Below are positions 44,400-55,339 of a stretch of DNA of 64,000 nt, in pieces. Origin of the DNA: Kappaphycus alvarezii. Lineage: Eukaryota > Rhodophyta > Florideophyceae > Gigartinales > Solieriaceae. The notes below the pieces were generated by a model. It did no database searches. It was not told the origin of the DNA and worked only from the letters and a program-made list of their open reading frames with translations. The translations under genes were made by a program, and so were the position numbers. Positions within the stretch are counted from its first letter, which is position 1, and each line of letters opens with the position of its first letter. The DNA lies in NCBI GenBank assembly GCA_002205965.3, contig NADL03000659.1:620001-684000 (forward strand), given 5' to 3'.

Positions 44400-46760
44400 C
44401 CTACCACATCCGAACATCCGTGATGTGCAAAACAATTTTGTCCCGAGGGACATAGTGCTCTATCGCACTCTCCGGTTCAATCCAACAACACTAAAGACCT
44501 ACTTGTCTGCGCCCAGGGGTGAATCTCATTATATTGACTGAATCTGAAAGGGTGAACAATGTCTATGAAATTCATCTCTTCGCCTCTTACCTCGTATATT
44601 GTGCAGAGGCTTTTTGTGCTCCTGCGTTGGTCGGACTTCCGAATTCTACCCGGCTCGAGAAATCCGAATAATGTTGCTGGCTAAGCGACTTCCTCATTAC
44701 TAGGGCGACACTTGAACTAGACGGAAGCATAAAGCGATAGCAAGTCCTAATGTCTCTCTCTGCTGGATACTCTTCAACTACGTACTGCCGTCCATCTTTT
44801 CTTCATTTTATTCTGACTTCCTTCTTTTACCTACCTCACTTTATTTCATGTCGACCTCTCTTTGAATATCTTCTCGTCAATTCACAATATTTGTTCATTT
44901 TTTGTAGTCGAAATAACTTTTATCTTGCTTTGCGATAACGCAATAGCCTTCTCGCGCGGATAGCCTTACATGCGAACCTACAGATCGACGAAAAGAGATC
45001 GTGACGAGGATAATTAACCTTGATTACACTTTGCGGTCCATAAAATATCTACCATAACGGAGAATATTTCTTCTGTCGGTCCGATGGCGGCCCAAGAGCC
45101 ACCAGAACGTTTACACCCACGTTGAAGACATTTACAGGCTTGTTCTGATACAGTGGCCTCTATGAAACTTTCAAACGCTTCCTTACTCCCGCGAGACTTT
45201 CGTTGCATGTAAAACGAACGCTGATTTTGGCATGTTTTACTGATCACTTCACTGCATTAATAGCAAGTATTCTCAGGTTGATCCCGTACATCAGCCGGTA
45301 AGGGAAAAGGAAATCAACGCGATCGAGCCTGCAGTAGCCGTAAAGAAATTGATCCAAGCTCTCATGCACTCTTCACCATCCTGCAGTGCAGTTCTTTTGA
45401 TATTGCTATTAACCGTGCCCATCGTTCGCCATGTGCACATAAGGAATGAGGAGATTAGATTCGATATGCAGGCTTTTCATGTAATCCTGCATCGAAGGCC
45501 TCATGGACGCCGTACTGTTATCCAATTAAATAACCCTAGAAGCTCCAGAAGCTCACCTGATCTCCTGCCCGACGAACTTGATAAAGGTATCTGACATAGG
45601 GTCTTCGGTTTCCCAAGCAACAGGCCAACTTGAGTTGTGCTCTACCGCTTTCAAAATTAACCCCTCTTCTTCCCTTGAAAGCGTAAAAAAGTGCATGCAA
45701 AGTCGATGGAATACATCTCGAACAACCCGGTAACTGGTGCTTTCAAGCTCATGTGATATATAGAAAGTATCCTTGCGTGTTAAAAACCATCACACTACCG
45801 GTTGAATTGGGTTACGTCGCTAATGAAGTTGGATACTAAATTTGATCTAGCACGAGTTTCCGAGTCAATTTGACTTCTCCATAGCCAAAATTGTGGCGAA
45901 AATTCGCCAGGATCTCTGCGTATTATTTTAGGAGCGGTATGAAGCGAAGTCAATCTTTCTGCTTAAAAAAGAGAGTGTCATTCTAAAAAAAAAAGTAAAT
46001 TCCTTTACTCGAATAAACAAATATTCTTCGGGTCAATCTCTTGAATCCGCCCCTCTCAGAAAATACAGCCATCTCCAACAAGTGTTGCTCTAATTAGTAA
46101 AGCTTGTGGTCGGTCCATTGTGTGGTGACTGCCAAATCCTCAATCAGTGTACATCTTCTTTCTTGTTCTTTGAATTCACAGGCTTCCTTGACAAGTGATC
46201 TGTCGCCTCATTCGCAGATACAGGCGGGTCTTGACTTCGAATTTGTACCCTGCCATTAAATTAGACCACCTCGTCAGCCTCTTGTGGATATTTTTCGTCC
46301 TAAAGGAGGTTAGCAGGGCTCACTATTCCGTATAAAAGAATAAGTGTTCTACTTGGAGTTAGGGGACACGAAACTTATTCAACGCAAGCACAGCGGCAAG
46401 ATCTTCCCTTGTTAGCAGCGGCGCTCTTGATCGGTCAAAGTACGTGACGCGAGATCGTATACAAATTTCTGCATTCTTTCTTTTAGGCCAGCACGGACTT
46501 CATAGACACAGAGGGCGCGCCTGTTTCCACGGCAAACGAAGAATCGAAATCACAAAAGGTGAGAATCGGAGGGATAACCAGCTTCACCTTGAGGTCCTCA
46601 ATAACAGCCTGCACTGCTGCAGTGCATTTAAAATCCTTCTTAATTGTAACAGCATGTAATCCAGCTTAAAGTTCCAGCAAAATGTCTTCTGAACAATCCC
46701 TTGTACCGAAAACACCGAGGAAGCTCCTGAGATGAAGTGTCGAACACGGAAGAGGCCATA
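44400..46760 (-). mobile_element. Decayed Ty3/gypsy pol remnant
   Basis: Read on the minus strand, LRSFLGVFG (about 46731-46706) is the end of the reverse transcriptase connection. VIPPILTFCDFDSSFAVETG (about 46585-46520) is the start of the gypsy RNase H, normally ending VETDAS. EDLAAVLALNKFRV (about 46420-46380), RLTRWSNLMAGYKFEV (about 46290-46240) and a NEATDHLSRK stretch complete the RNase H. An integrase remnant follows, with IPYVHMAND-like sequence near 45440-45410. Further down (44400-44900) the reading is too broken to assign. RT upstream of LRSFLG is missing. Stops and shifts are frequent. Confidence 0.7.
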
Positions 46761-47024
46761 TGTTCGTCTTAGGCAAGGTTAAGCTATGGGTCACGTTAGT
46801 AAGAAGGATGAACGAGAGTAAGAAATTAATGAAGCCTTCGATGCGCGACGAAAATAATGGAATTTAGGCAGCTCATTGGCGCAAATGAATGACATGTACA
46901 AGAGATTAGGTTTCAATGACACAACTTCATTTGGGTTGCTTCGCAATGCGGTAGCGGAACACGAGGAGTTGTCACAATTCATGCGAACCATGGACGCGTT
47001 TCTACATAGTGCTTTTTCTGTCAT
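46761..47024. other. Short open frame beside gypsy remnant
   Basis: A plus-strand frame from 46876 (MNDMYKRLGFNDTTSFGLLR, then EELSQFMRTMDAFLHSAF) is coding-like but unrecognised and short, and ends in the direct repeat. Confidence 0.2.
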
Positions 47025-47165
47025 TTTTTTCCTGTGGCAAAGCTTAACATACCTTCACCTCTCTTCCCTTCAGTTACGCCACTAATTATCTCATAATTTA
47101 TAGGAGTGATGGCTGGCCTAAAGTATGATACAGTAGAAAAATCTATATGAAGCCTAGAAAATGCA
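47025..47165. repeat. Direct repeat flanking gypsy remnant, right copy
   Basis: Partner of 42958-43100, same orientation. Confidence 0.45.
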
Positions 47166-50100
47166 TAAAAGTATCACATACACCTAACATGTATCTCAAA
47201 CGAATGGCCACTGAGGCGGACGTTTCTCCGCTCTATATTAAAACTTCCATGGCAGTTCTACGGATCTCAGCATGTTTAACTAAGCTATAGCCAGTTGATT
47301 TTTGTCATTTGCTTTATAGTTGGATAAATTTTCATCTTTAATCGTCCCGATTACAAACTACCGACGTATTTGGGGTTTCCGAAGTAAGCCGTGATTCATC
47401 TGCTTATGGATAGACAGGGTATTTTGCATGTGTGTTTCCGCTTGCGGAGTTAAGTTGTATTGACTGCGCCAAGAAAAAAAGTATAGAATGGCTTTGTCAT
47501 CTCCCGGAGAATATATTCTCGCTACAGCCTCCATTTATGACGTGACTCAACTTTTCTTTTAGCACTTTCTAAAATATTTCATCTATATCCAAAATAACTC
47601 TCATTAGCTTCACTATAAACTGTTTGAGCTTTAATAAAATGACACTACCTTAATGAACGTACGAACTACCAGCGCTGTCAAAAAGTTACACAGATCTGGA
47701 AATCATTAAAATATGGGGATATCTCTGTTGCTAAGGGGATTACTGATCGCCTTAATTTGCGCGGACTAATTTTAGCCTACGCAGTTCGAGGTGACCTGGT
47801 CATCTGCTTCCTTAATTTTCTTATCTGATGTCGATGTTTCATCTCTATTTTGGGCTGTAATAAGAAAAAAAATAGAACAGAATCCTCCAAGTGGCTTACC
47901 GAAAACCTGTTAAACTACCATTCTACACGGAAGAGATTAAAAGAAAGCTTAAAAAAAGAAGATTCCACTTCTGTTTTTATATATGACAACTGTTTAAGCC
48001 TCTATTAGAAATAATAATGACACGTATTAAGAACGATCATTTTCTAGCGTGTTAAGGCGATGGGACTTAAAATTTGTAGATTGCGATATTGAATCAGCAA
48101 TCTAGAATATAAAAAAAAGGGGAATAATTGCAGCTATAGAGGTCAAGGCGCATATATCTGCCATTTAAAGGCAATAACGTATTTGTATGTCAATAAAGCT
48201 CATCTTTCGCTATTTGAAGGGCGATAACTGTAGTAAAAATCCAAAATATCGCTCTGATCAAGTTGTTCAGAATTTTTTTGTGTTTTGGTTTCGGTTATCG
48301 ATGCAACTTGCTATAGAAAAGCCCGGGTTACTTTAAGAGCAGTCATTCTGAAGCGTCCTAGGGAGTGAATCTACAAAGTTTACGATTTTCGAAAATATGC
48401 AACCATACTCAAAGCTTTGGCACATCAGAAAGACCAGTAAATTGCATAATATCTACGTTGCGCAATTAAAACTGATAACAGAGGAAAATTAGACATTACT
48501 CTTAGGGCATTATGGATAATAGAGTAAAAAAAGATTAAGTTTTACCTTGAAGTTATTCCGAAATTCTCCACGGAGCCTCTATTCTAAGAAAATTACAGGA
48601 CTAGATGTTGCGACGCAGCAGTGATGTATAAATCGATTCTAGAGATTTCACTTAAATTAGGAACAACGTCTTTGTCTCAGACTTTAAAAGTTTTTATCAT
48701 CAACTTTTTTCTTTTAGGACGCAAGGAAGGGATGATTTGATGGGAATTGAAGTTCCTCTCCGATATAATTAAAAGTGTTGGAATCGACTGAACAAAACAA
48801 GAGAAATCAGATTTTTTTTGCAGCGCATCTCAAGTACTGCCTACACTTGAATTGATTCTAGACGCTATTTCTATATCAAAATCACCATTTAAGGGGACGA
48901 TGGGAATGAGAGAGGCTATATCAAAAATAGAAAAACAGAGAGAATTATGTTTGCTGCTTGTAACAGCACACGTAACCGTCTACAGTTCTTTAATTCAAAA
49001 TATATTTTTGTGTTGCGCCTCTTAGATGGCTGTCCTTAACAGAAACAATTAGGTGAAACATTGTGTCGAGAGTTTTGCGGACTGAAAAGGGAAGATAAGT
49101 ATTAAAGAAGTGATAAATACTACTACGCTTGGCCTATATATTCCGACAATACTGAAGTGAGAACTAACCCTGGTTTGATGACTAGTATAAGATATCTGGC
49201 ACTTTAAAAAAGAATTATCGTAATGTTTTACTCTTGTAACAGAAATCAAAGCCAAATAAAAGAGCACTAGTGGGAATCACTGTAATAGTAACCATAAATT
49301 AGCTGCAAAAAGTTAGCTGCGATTCTATTAAGGGTTTAAAATGCACTAAGAAGTATTAATCATACAATAGAGCCACCACTATTACAGGAGTATTAATGGC
49401 AATTAATGTACTATTAATCAAAACTGACTGCATAATGTTAGCTGAGATTTTGGCAAAGTTTCAAGATGCAGAAAAAATTCTTAATAGTTCGACAGGGCGA
49501 CCGAAGGTATCGAATCATGCCGCGTTTTTGCTACTGACTAGCAGAATTACATACCCTTCGAATCTGGAGGTAAAAGAACGCATTAGGTTCAAGAATAAGA
49601 ACCTTGAAGAGTCCTTTAAGCGCATTGGCTTCATCAGGAAAATTATCTCGCAAGCATAAGACTTGTTGAATTAAATGAAAAATATGCAAGAAGTAATTAA
49701 GGAAGGAGATTTTTTCACTTTTCAGTCGTAAGGATAAGTATAGTTCCCTAACTTTTTATTGGTGCGTTTTGGGTACTTCATATGATTCAAATCCTTTATT
49801 TTTCTACCAATAGTTATTCGATGGTACTTACACTCCAAAATATATATATTAAGTGGTAGTTTTTGTAATATTTTTGTGCAACTCTTGAGTAAAAAAAATT
49901 GACAAACCGATATTGCTTGAAATTAAAGGTTTATAGAATCGCACCTATTCTTATGGGTACGAATCGATTAATTAATGTATGAAATAAAGAGTTTATATAG
50001 CTTAAATAATCGGAAAAGGGAAGTTTTCCAGTCAAGGTGTAATTATTCCGTTATTTGCGGCTATATTCGCGGGAAAGAGATGAATATCTATTTTTCATGT

Positions 50101-52480
50101 TAAACCTCAAAATTAGCCTTGAAATAGCTGATAAACTCTAAAAAAGTAACAAAAATTTACTATTTACTATTTTAGACGTTGACGCTTCGAATAATAATGC
50201 CGAAAAGATTTTTTGTATATTTTCTCAGGGAACTGCAAACTTAAGGATAACAGAAAATAATCAAACTATAGAATCAAGTTTCAATTTTATGGCAGCTTCT
50301 AAATACTTGAATCAATGTGTGTGATTTTTCAAGGCCAATGAAAAAACGTTAAGGTAAGGTGATATCGGCTTGAAACAATTAGCCATGATTATACAACTAA
50401 GGTGAATGAATACATGACATTTTCCAATGCTTGAAATGAAATAGAAGATTGTTTATATATATGTTTCACTAAAATATAAAAAAGAATTGTATTTACTTCG
50501 ATAGAAGCCAGAATTAATTTAGTAGCAGTTAAATAGCGTAACATTGGAGCACTAATTTGCGCGAGGTAAAATTTGAACAACTTTAACATTTTTCTTTTAT
50601 TTTTAAAAAAATTGAGTTAGACTTAAAATCAAAATCCCGAAGACTTTTTTGGGGGGGGGAGAATCTTTTAATGTGTTCGAAAACCTGAACCGTACAGGTA
50701 TAGTGGTTACACTAGAAGACCGAACATCTCCAGGCGACGGCTGAACCATCACTCATTCCAACAGGGACGAAAAGGGGACTAGAAAAAATTCCACCGTCTA
50801 AATACGGGATCCAGACAGCTAGAAAAGCTTCTAGTGTAAGCATGACAACTTACAGACGACGACAACCAAGACAAAGAAAACTCCGGACGAACGAACTTGC
50901 CGAAGGACTGACAGGGCTGCGCAGACCACGTTCCTTCGGAGACTGTAACAAAGACAGTAGGTTGAAAAGCGATAGGAAACAGCGAACTTTGAAAACCCGC
51001 AGACTTTAAAGTTTGTAGATTTTCTTCGAATACATTTTGTGGGGGATTTTACGTCTCTTTTTTATTTGCACTGTAGCAGTGTCCAAAGACACTTGCACAA
51101 CAGCAATATTGACTGTGAAGAAATTTGAGTGTGAAATAAATTTCAGGCAACGCAAGTTAAACAAACTAAAATTGCTGACAGTCACCAAAAATTCCACCAA
51201 ATCAGAGCGCCGCTAGTTAAGGCTGGACGAGATACACAACGGGGAGCCACCTAACCTTCGAAAAAAAGAATGTAACAGTGATTGCGAGGAATAAATACCA
51301 CATATGCCGCAAAATACGCAAGAAAATGCGCAACGGTATTGAAAATAGCCCACAAGCAATGAATGAAGGGTAATGTAAGGTTTATGATACATAGGCTAGT
51401 TCAGCTTCTCAATTGGATACAAGGAAGTAAAACAAACGTACCTTTGGTGTTCCTTTATTTGTTTTTAGAAATAACTGTTGTCCTTAGAACTCAAAGTGTA
51501 GTTCTCTCAGCATCTCAGCCGTGTACAAAGAAGTATTTAAATATAGTAAATAATGAGTATATAAGAATTAGAGTGGAAACTATGGGTACATCGGGAAAAA
51601 TGTTTTATTTTGGGAGGTCTGGTTTCAGGCTGCTTAAATTGCTGAGTTAGAATATCAATCAATTCCGGCGCAGTGAAAACACTTAATATACAAAAAAACT
51701 CACTGAAGTTTAATATTATCGTGATAGTAAATTTTTCCAGTACAGATAAATTTCAAAGGTCATGGTAAGGTGCCCATAAAAATATGCAGTAACAAATATC
51801 TATAAAATTAGTGGGCTAGAAAGACCTGAGACGAAAAAAAGCTCAGTAATTTTTATTAAAAATAAAAATTTTGATTCAGATTTTTTTGGACTCATTAGGG
51901 CTGTAGCAAAAGGATGAAATATATATCTCAAAATTGTATATATGTCGTAAAAATGCAGTAAAATTTCCAGTATTTGGGTATGGCAATGCGGAGGTTATTG
52001 CTTGTTTGATTCTATTTAGAATTAAAGACGCCATTGAGTTATCGGTTCTCCTAACTGCTCAGTGAGTCTTGAAACACCCTTTTCAACATTACATAGGTCA
52101 TATTTTCTGTTAAGGAGTCGAATCATTCCAAAATAAAGGTTTATTTGACCTGCGAAAACTATCGTATTACTTAACTATGACATTTTTTATCGTTCTAAAG
52201 TTCATTGTTGGTTTAATATTTCCGAAAAATCGGGAAGCATCTCCATCGAGTCTATGAATAGTAAAGTTGCTCTAGGTCGTGCTATTAGATTTCATTAGCG
52301 AGAACACAGTTAATGTAGCTCAATAATCTTATCTATATTCTTCTTTATGTCTACGTCAAGTTTTGCAATATTTTAATATCTAATATTGGTTACGTTCACT
52401 GACAGAACACTGGTGTAACTATGCTTGGGAAAAGTTCTGCAATTATACCACAAACAAACTGTATTTAGATTTCTGTAAAC
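47166..52480. other. Second AT-rich gene-poor region
   Basis: More than 5 kb of AT-rich sequence. The best frames are plus 49396-49659 (MLAEILAKFQDAEKILNSST) and plus 51363-51650, both unrecognised. Between about 50650 and 51000 there is a block of clearly higher GC, starting at a run of nine G. It has stops in every frame and could be a non-coding insertion. Confidence 0.55.
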
Positions 52481-52484
52481 ATTT

Positions 52485-53352
52485 TTGTTAAACGCTGTGG
52501 TATTTTTCGTGCGAAATCATGTTACACGTTGCCGGGTCAATACAAAATTTTTGGAGCACGAAAATACCCTACACTACTTCCACATTCAAATATTTCACAA
52601 TCTATGGGTACGATCCGAGGTAGCCCTTCGCAGAGCATTCGAACTGCAGTTCCAAGAATTTATCTCCAATGGTGCTACAAAGTGATTACCGCATCGGTCG
52701 GGCGCTTGCCTTGAGGCGTCGAAGTGTACTCAACTTTCGCATGGCACTGAAAACAGAGTTACGGGAAGATCTGTCCATGTGGCTCTTGCGGATAGAACGA
52801 CACGCTTATATCGATTTTGAAAACATCAACGCGTGGTATTTTCAAATTAGAAGCTTTGTTTTCAACCTCAAATCTTATTCCAAGGAGAAAGCATTAACCA
52901 GCTTTCGCTTCAAAAAGCCTTATTCTGGACGCATAAGCGACACAATTGGTTGGGTTACTGGCAGGAAAGCTCTGAATCGGTATCGCTGTGATCCAATAAC
53001 ACCGTGCTGTACACTAATTAGTGTCGTTGCACTGCGTCGTTCGCAGACAGGCCTTCGACCGACCTGTTATCTCGTGGGACGCGCTTTCCGTCGGCGGAAC
53101 AAGGCGAGACGAGATGGTTCTACGAACAACACGAATGCGGCCGGGAATGTTTCGGCATCACCCGGCCGATGATTTGGTCCTTCAATTGCCAGCGCCGTCG
53201 CCACAAATTTCAAACTACCGTAAATCAACTACTACCAATCATTTGATTGATAAAACAAGCGAGCAGCAGTGTAGGTTCCAGTTCCAGTCATCTTCACATG
53301 TATACTACCTCATCGCCTTTCCTACGCATGCACATGGTATGAACTGTAATTA
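52485..53352 (+). other. Unrecognised open frames upstream of Harbinger remnant
   Basis: A 167-codon frame (52669-53172), basic and helical (FRMALKTELREDLSMWLLRI; TGRKALNRYRC), lies just upstream of the Harbinger core on the same strand. An overlapping frame (53021-53353) is also open. Position fits the N-terminal part of the transposase or its partner protein. The sequence itself does not identify it. Confidence 0.3.
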
Positions 53353-53408
53353 GTGTTTAGTATTAATTATTCTCGTTTAAATATATTTGGGGAGCTGGAA
53401 GAGCACCT

Positions 53409-53900
53409 TTGGCAGTCAAAAGGCTATTTTGTTTATGCTGTAGAGCAAGATTTTTGCGGTCTCGAGCCGATATGTCCTCCAAGGAAATTCAAGAAGCAGC
53501 GGAATCATTGGAGAGCTGCCTGGGATTCACTGACTGCACTAAAAATAAGATCGGTTGGCCAAGTGGTGATGGAGCTAACCAACGGGCGTGCTGTAGCGAC
53601 CACAAGCGCCCCAATTGCATTTTTAATCAGACCACTAAGAATTCTGATGGAATGTCTGATATATTTTTCGTTGGTCATGAAGTTAGTCTCCGACATGAAA
53701 TAACTCTACTGAGGCGTTTAGGTATAAATAGCGTCTTGGAAGAAGCTTTTTTATGTATAGGGATGCATCTTATGTTATCAGGCCTTCGTTACAATCTGCC
53801 TTTGGCAAGAGTGCTGCTACACCCCAACAAACAGTCTACAATATAGCTTCAAGTAGCTTGAGGGCCTCTGCAGAATGGATTCATAAGTATCTGAAGCAGG
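53409..53900 (+). pseudogene. PIF/Harbinger transposase (DDE_Tnp_4) remnant
   Basis: A plus-strand frame of 145 codons shows the Harbinger core in order. SSKEIQEAAESLESCLGFTD corresponds to the WPxxxExxxixxxFexxxGfpxcxGxxDG region with the Asp-Gly site damaged. PNCIFNQTTKNSDGMSDIFF and VGHEVSLRHEITLLRRLGI correspond to the F/YSxxxQxxxDxxxxFxDixvGxPGSxHDxxVxRxS motif, where His-Asp became His-Glu. MLSGLRYNLPLARVLLHP corresponds to LxGDxAYPLxPWLLTPF, again with the acidic residue lost. So all three catalytic positions look degraded. It is a domesticated or dead copy, and decay is more likely. No terminal repeats or 3-bp TWA duplication were found. Confidence 0.7.
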
Positions 53901-54628
53901 CATGGATAATAAACTACATATAGAGTCTCCTAGAAGTCCGACACTTTCCCGTGGGCTACTTTACTGCGTTTGGTATTCATACTCAACTTTAAAACGTGTA
54001 TAGTGAAAGGTAGGCAGGTGAAGAATAACTTCCAATGCAAAGCTCCGTACTCTTCTATAAGTATGTTTCGCTGTAAAAGTTATTGTGATTGAGTGGAGCG
54101 CAGAGCGACGGAGCATCCACAACGCTTGGAGAGAGCGCAATGCGCGCCGCTCAATCACATCACTCCCGCTTCTTAGCTAACAGATCCAGAACGCACATCA
54201 TCTGAATTCTCTATACTGTTTCATGCTTACGGTAATTCTTCTCCAATTGTAAGCGCTTCTTATACGAGTCGAATCTGCGAGCTGTTGCCCGTTGCAAATC
54301 TTGGAAGTGCTCGGAACACTTAGTGGCCCGCTCACGCTTTATCCCAATACGCTGCGTCCCTGGAGCAAGCTTCTTCTGCTCAAACTCTCTTCGTTCCTCT
54401 GCTTGCGCGAGAAAAAGAGCTGTAAGATTATCACTATCTTGCTTTACATCACCAAGATGGACTCACTTCCCACAAGAACCATTCGAGATGGTACAGTATC
54501 CCTCCTTCCTGTCCTGCACTCCATTCCTCCGTTCCATACCCTGAATTACCTCCCCTGCAGGTGCCAATCTTTTTCGTACTTGGTCTTTTCATCCTTTTCC
54601 GCACACGGTTTTTCGTTTTCTCATCAAT
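53901..54628. other. No gene recognised
   Basis: A plus-strand frame at 54292-54741 (Ser/Leu/Pro-rich, 149 codons) is probably the shadow of a minus-strand relic. Nothing else stands out. Confidence 0.35.
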
Positions 54629-54811
54629 CTACATTATGCGGTAATCAAGAAGCGCCTCCTTCTCACCATGCTTCTCAACAAGACCAGACGCTGCAGCATT
54701 CTTCTTCAATTCATGACGGAGACGGGAGACCATGCGCTTGAAACGATAAAATTCAGTCTTCCCAAACAGCTGATGCATCAAAACAAAGGTATCTGACGAT
54801 ATCATATTCAA
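54629..54811 (-). other. Basic helical domain fragment
   Basis: The minus-strand frame reads TFVLMHQLFGKTEFYRFKRM, then VSRLRHELKKNAAASGLVEK. It resembles a short F-x-x-x-R-L-x-x-L-R module seen near the N-terminus of various protist transposon-linked proteins. The assignment is tentative. Downstream frames on the same strand are broken. Confidence 0.25.
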
Positions 54812-55189
54812 AAAAGAGTTTAGTGCTTTGTCATATGACGCTTATGACTCCCATCACTTCGCAATATGTGTGTCAGCGTCACGCCTACAGCGAAAAATGA
54901 AAAATTTGTTCATATCAGAGAAGCGAAAGAGCTTCGCTTTCAAAGTTGGTGCAGGGGTATTCGGACCCGTCGTAACGTGCAGGAGGGAGGGCGATGTCTT
55001 CTGCGTGCGGTTACGAGTGAGGGCGTGCGATGGCCGTCGACAGTTGGCGGTAGCAGTCAAGAGTGGGCGGTGGCCGCAGCAGGTGAGGGCGGGCTGTGAA
55101 GATAGAGGCTGTCGCCCGGTGAGGGACTTGTTGGGTGAGGGCGCTAGTGGGTGTAGACGGGCGTTGCCGTGCGATGTCGTTGACGTGTG

Positions 55190-55330
55190 AGGGAGTCGGG
55201 GCGTGGGTGAGCGGTTGAGATTGGCGGGTTGGTGATTTGGGGGGTTGGAGAGTTGGAGGGTTGGAAGGTTCGGCGGATGGTGGGTTGGAGGGTTAGACGT
55301 ATGGCGGGATGGCGGGTAAGAATGTTGGTG
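55190..55330. repeat. G-rich minisatellite-like stretch
   Basis: Imperfect short units such as GGGTTGGAG and GGTTGGAAGG and GGCGGATGGTGGGTTGGAGG repeat along the plus strand, after a 55.0-55.19 kb stretch that is also G/GT-rich. On the minus strand it reads as a Thr/Pro-rich frame, which is a low-complexity artefact. Confidence 0.6.
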
Positions 55331-55339
55331 GAGGTGGCC

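Noticed and set aside
50680..50760. Possible tRNA gene
   Set aside because: An A-box-like word is present, but there is no B box GGTTCGANTCC or cloverleaf at the right distance.
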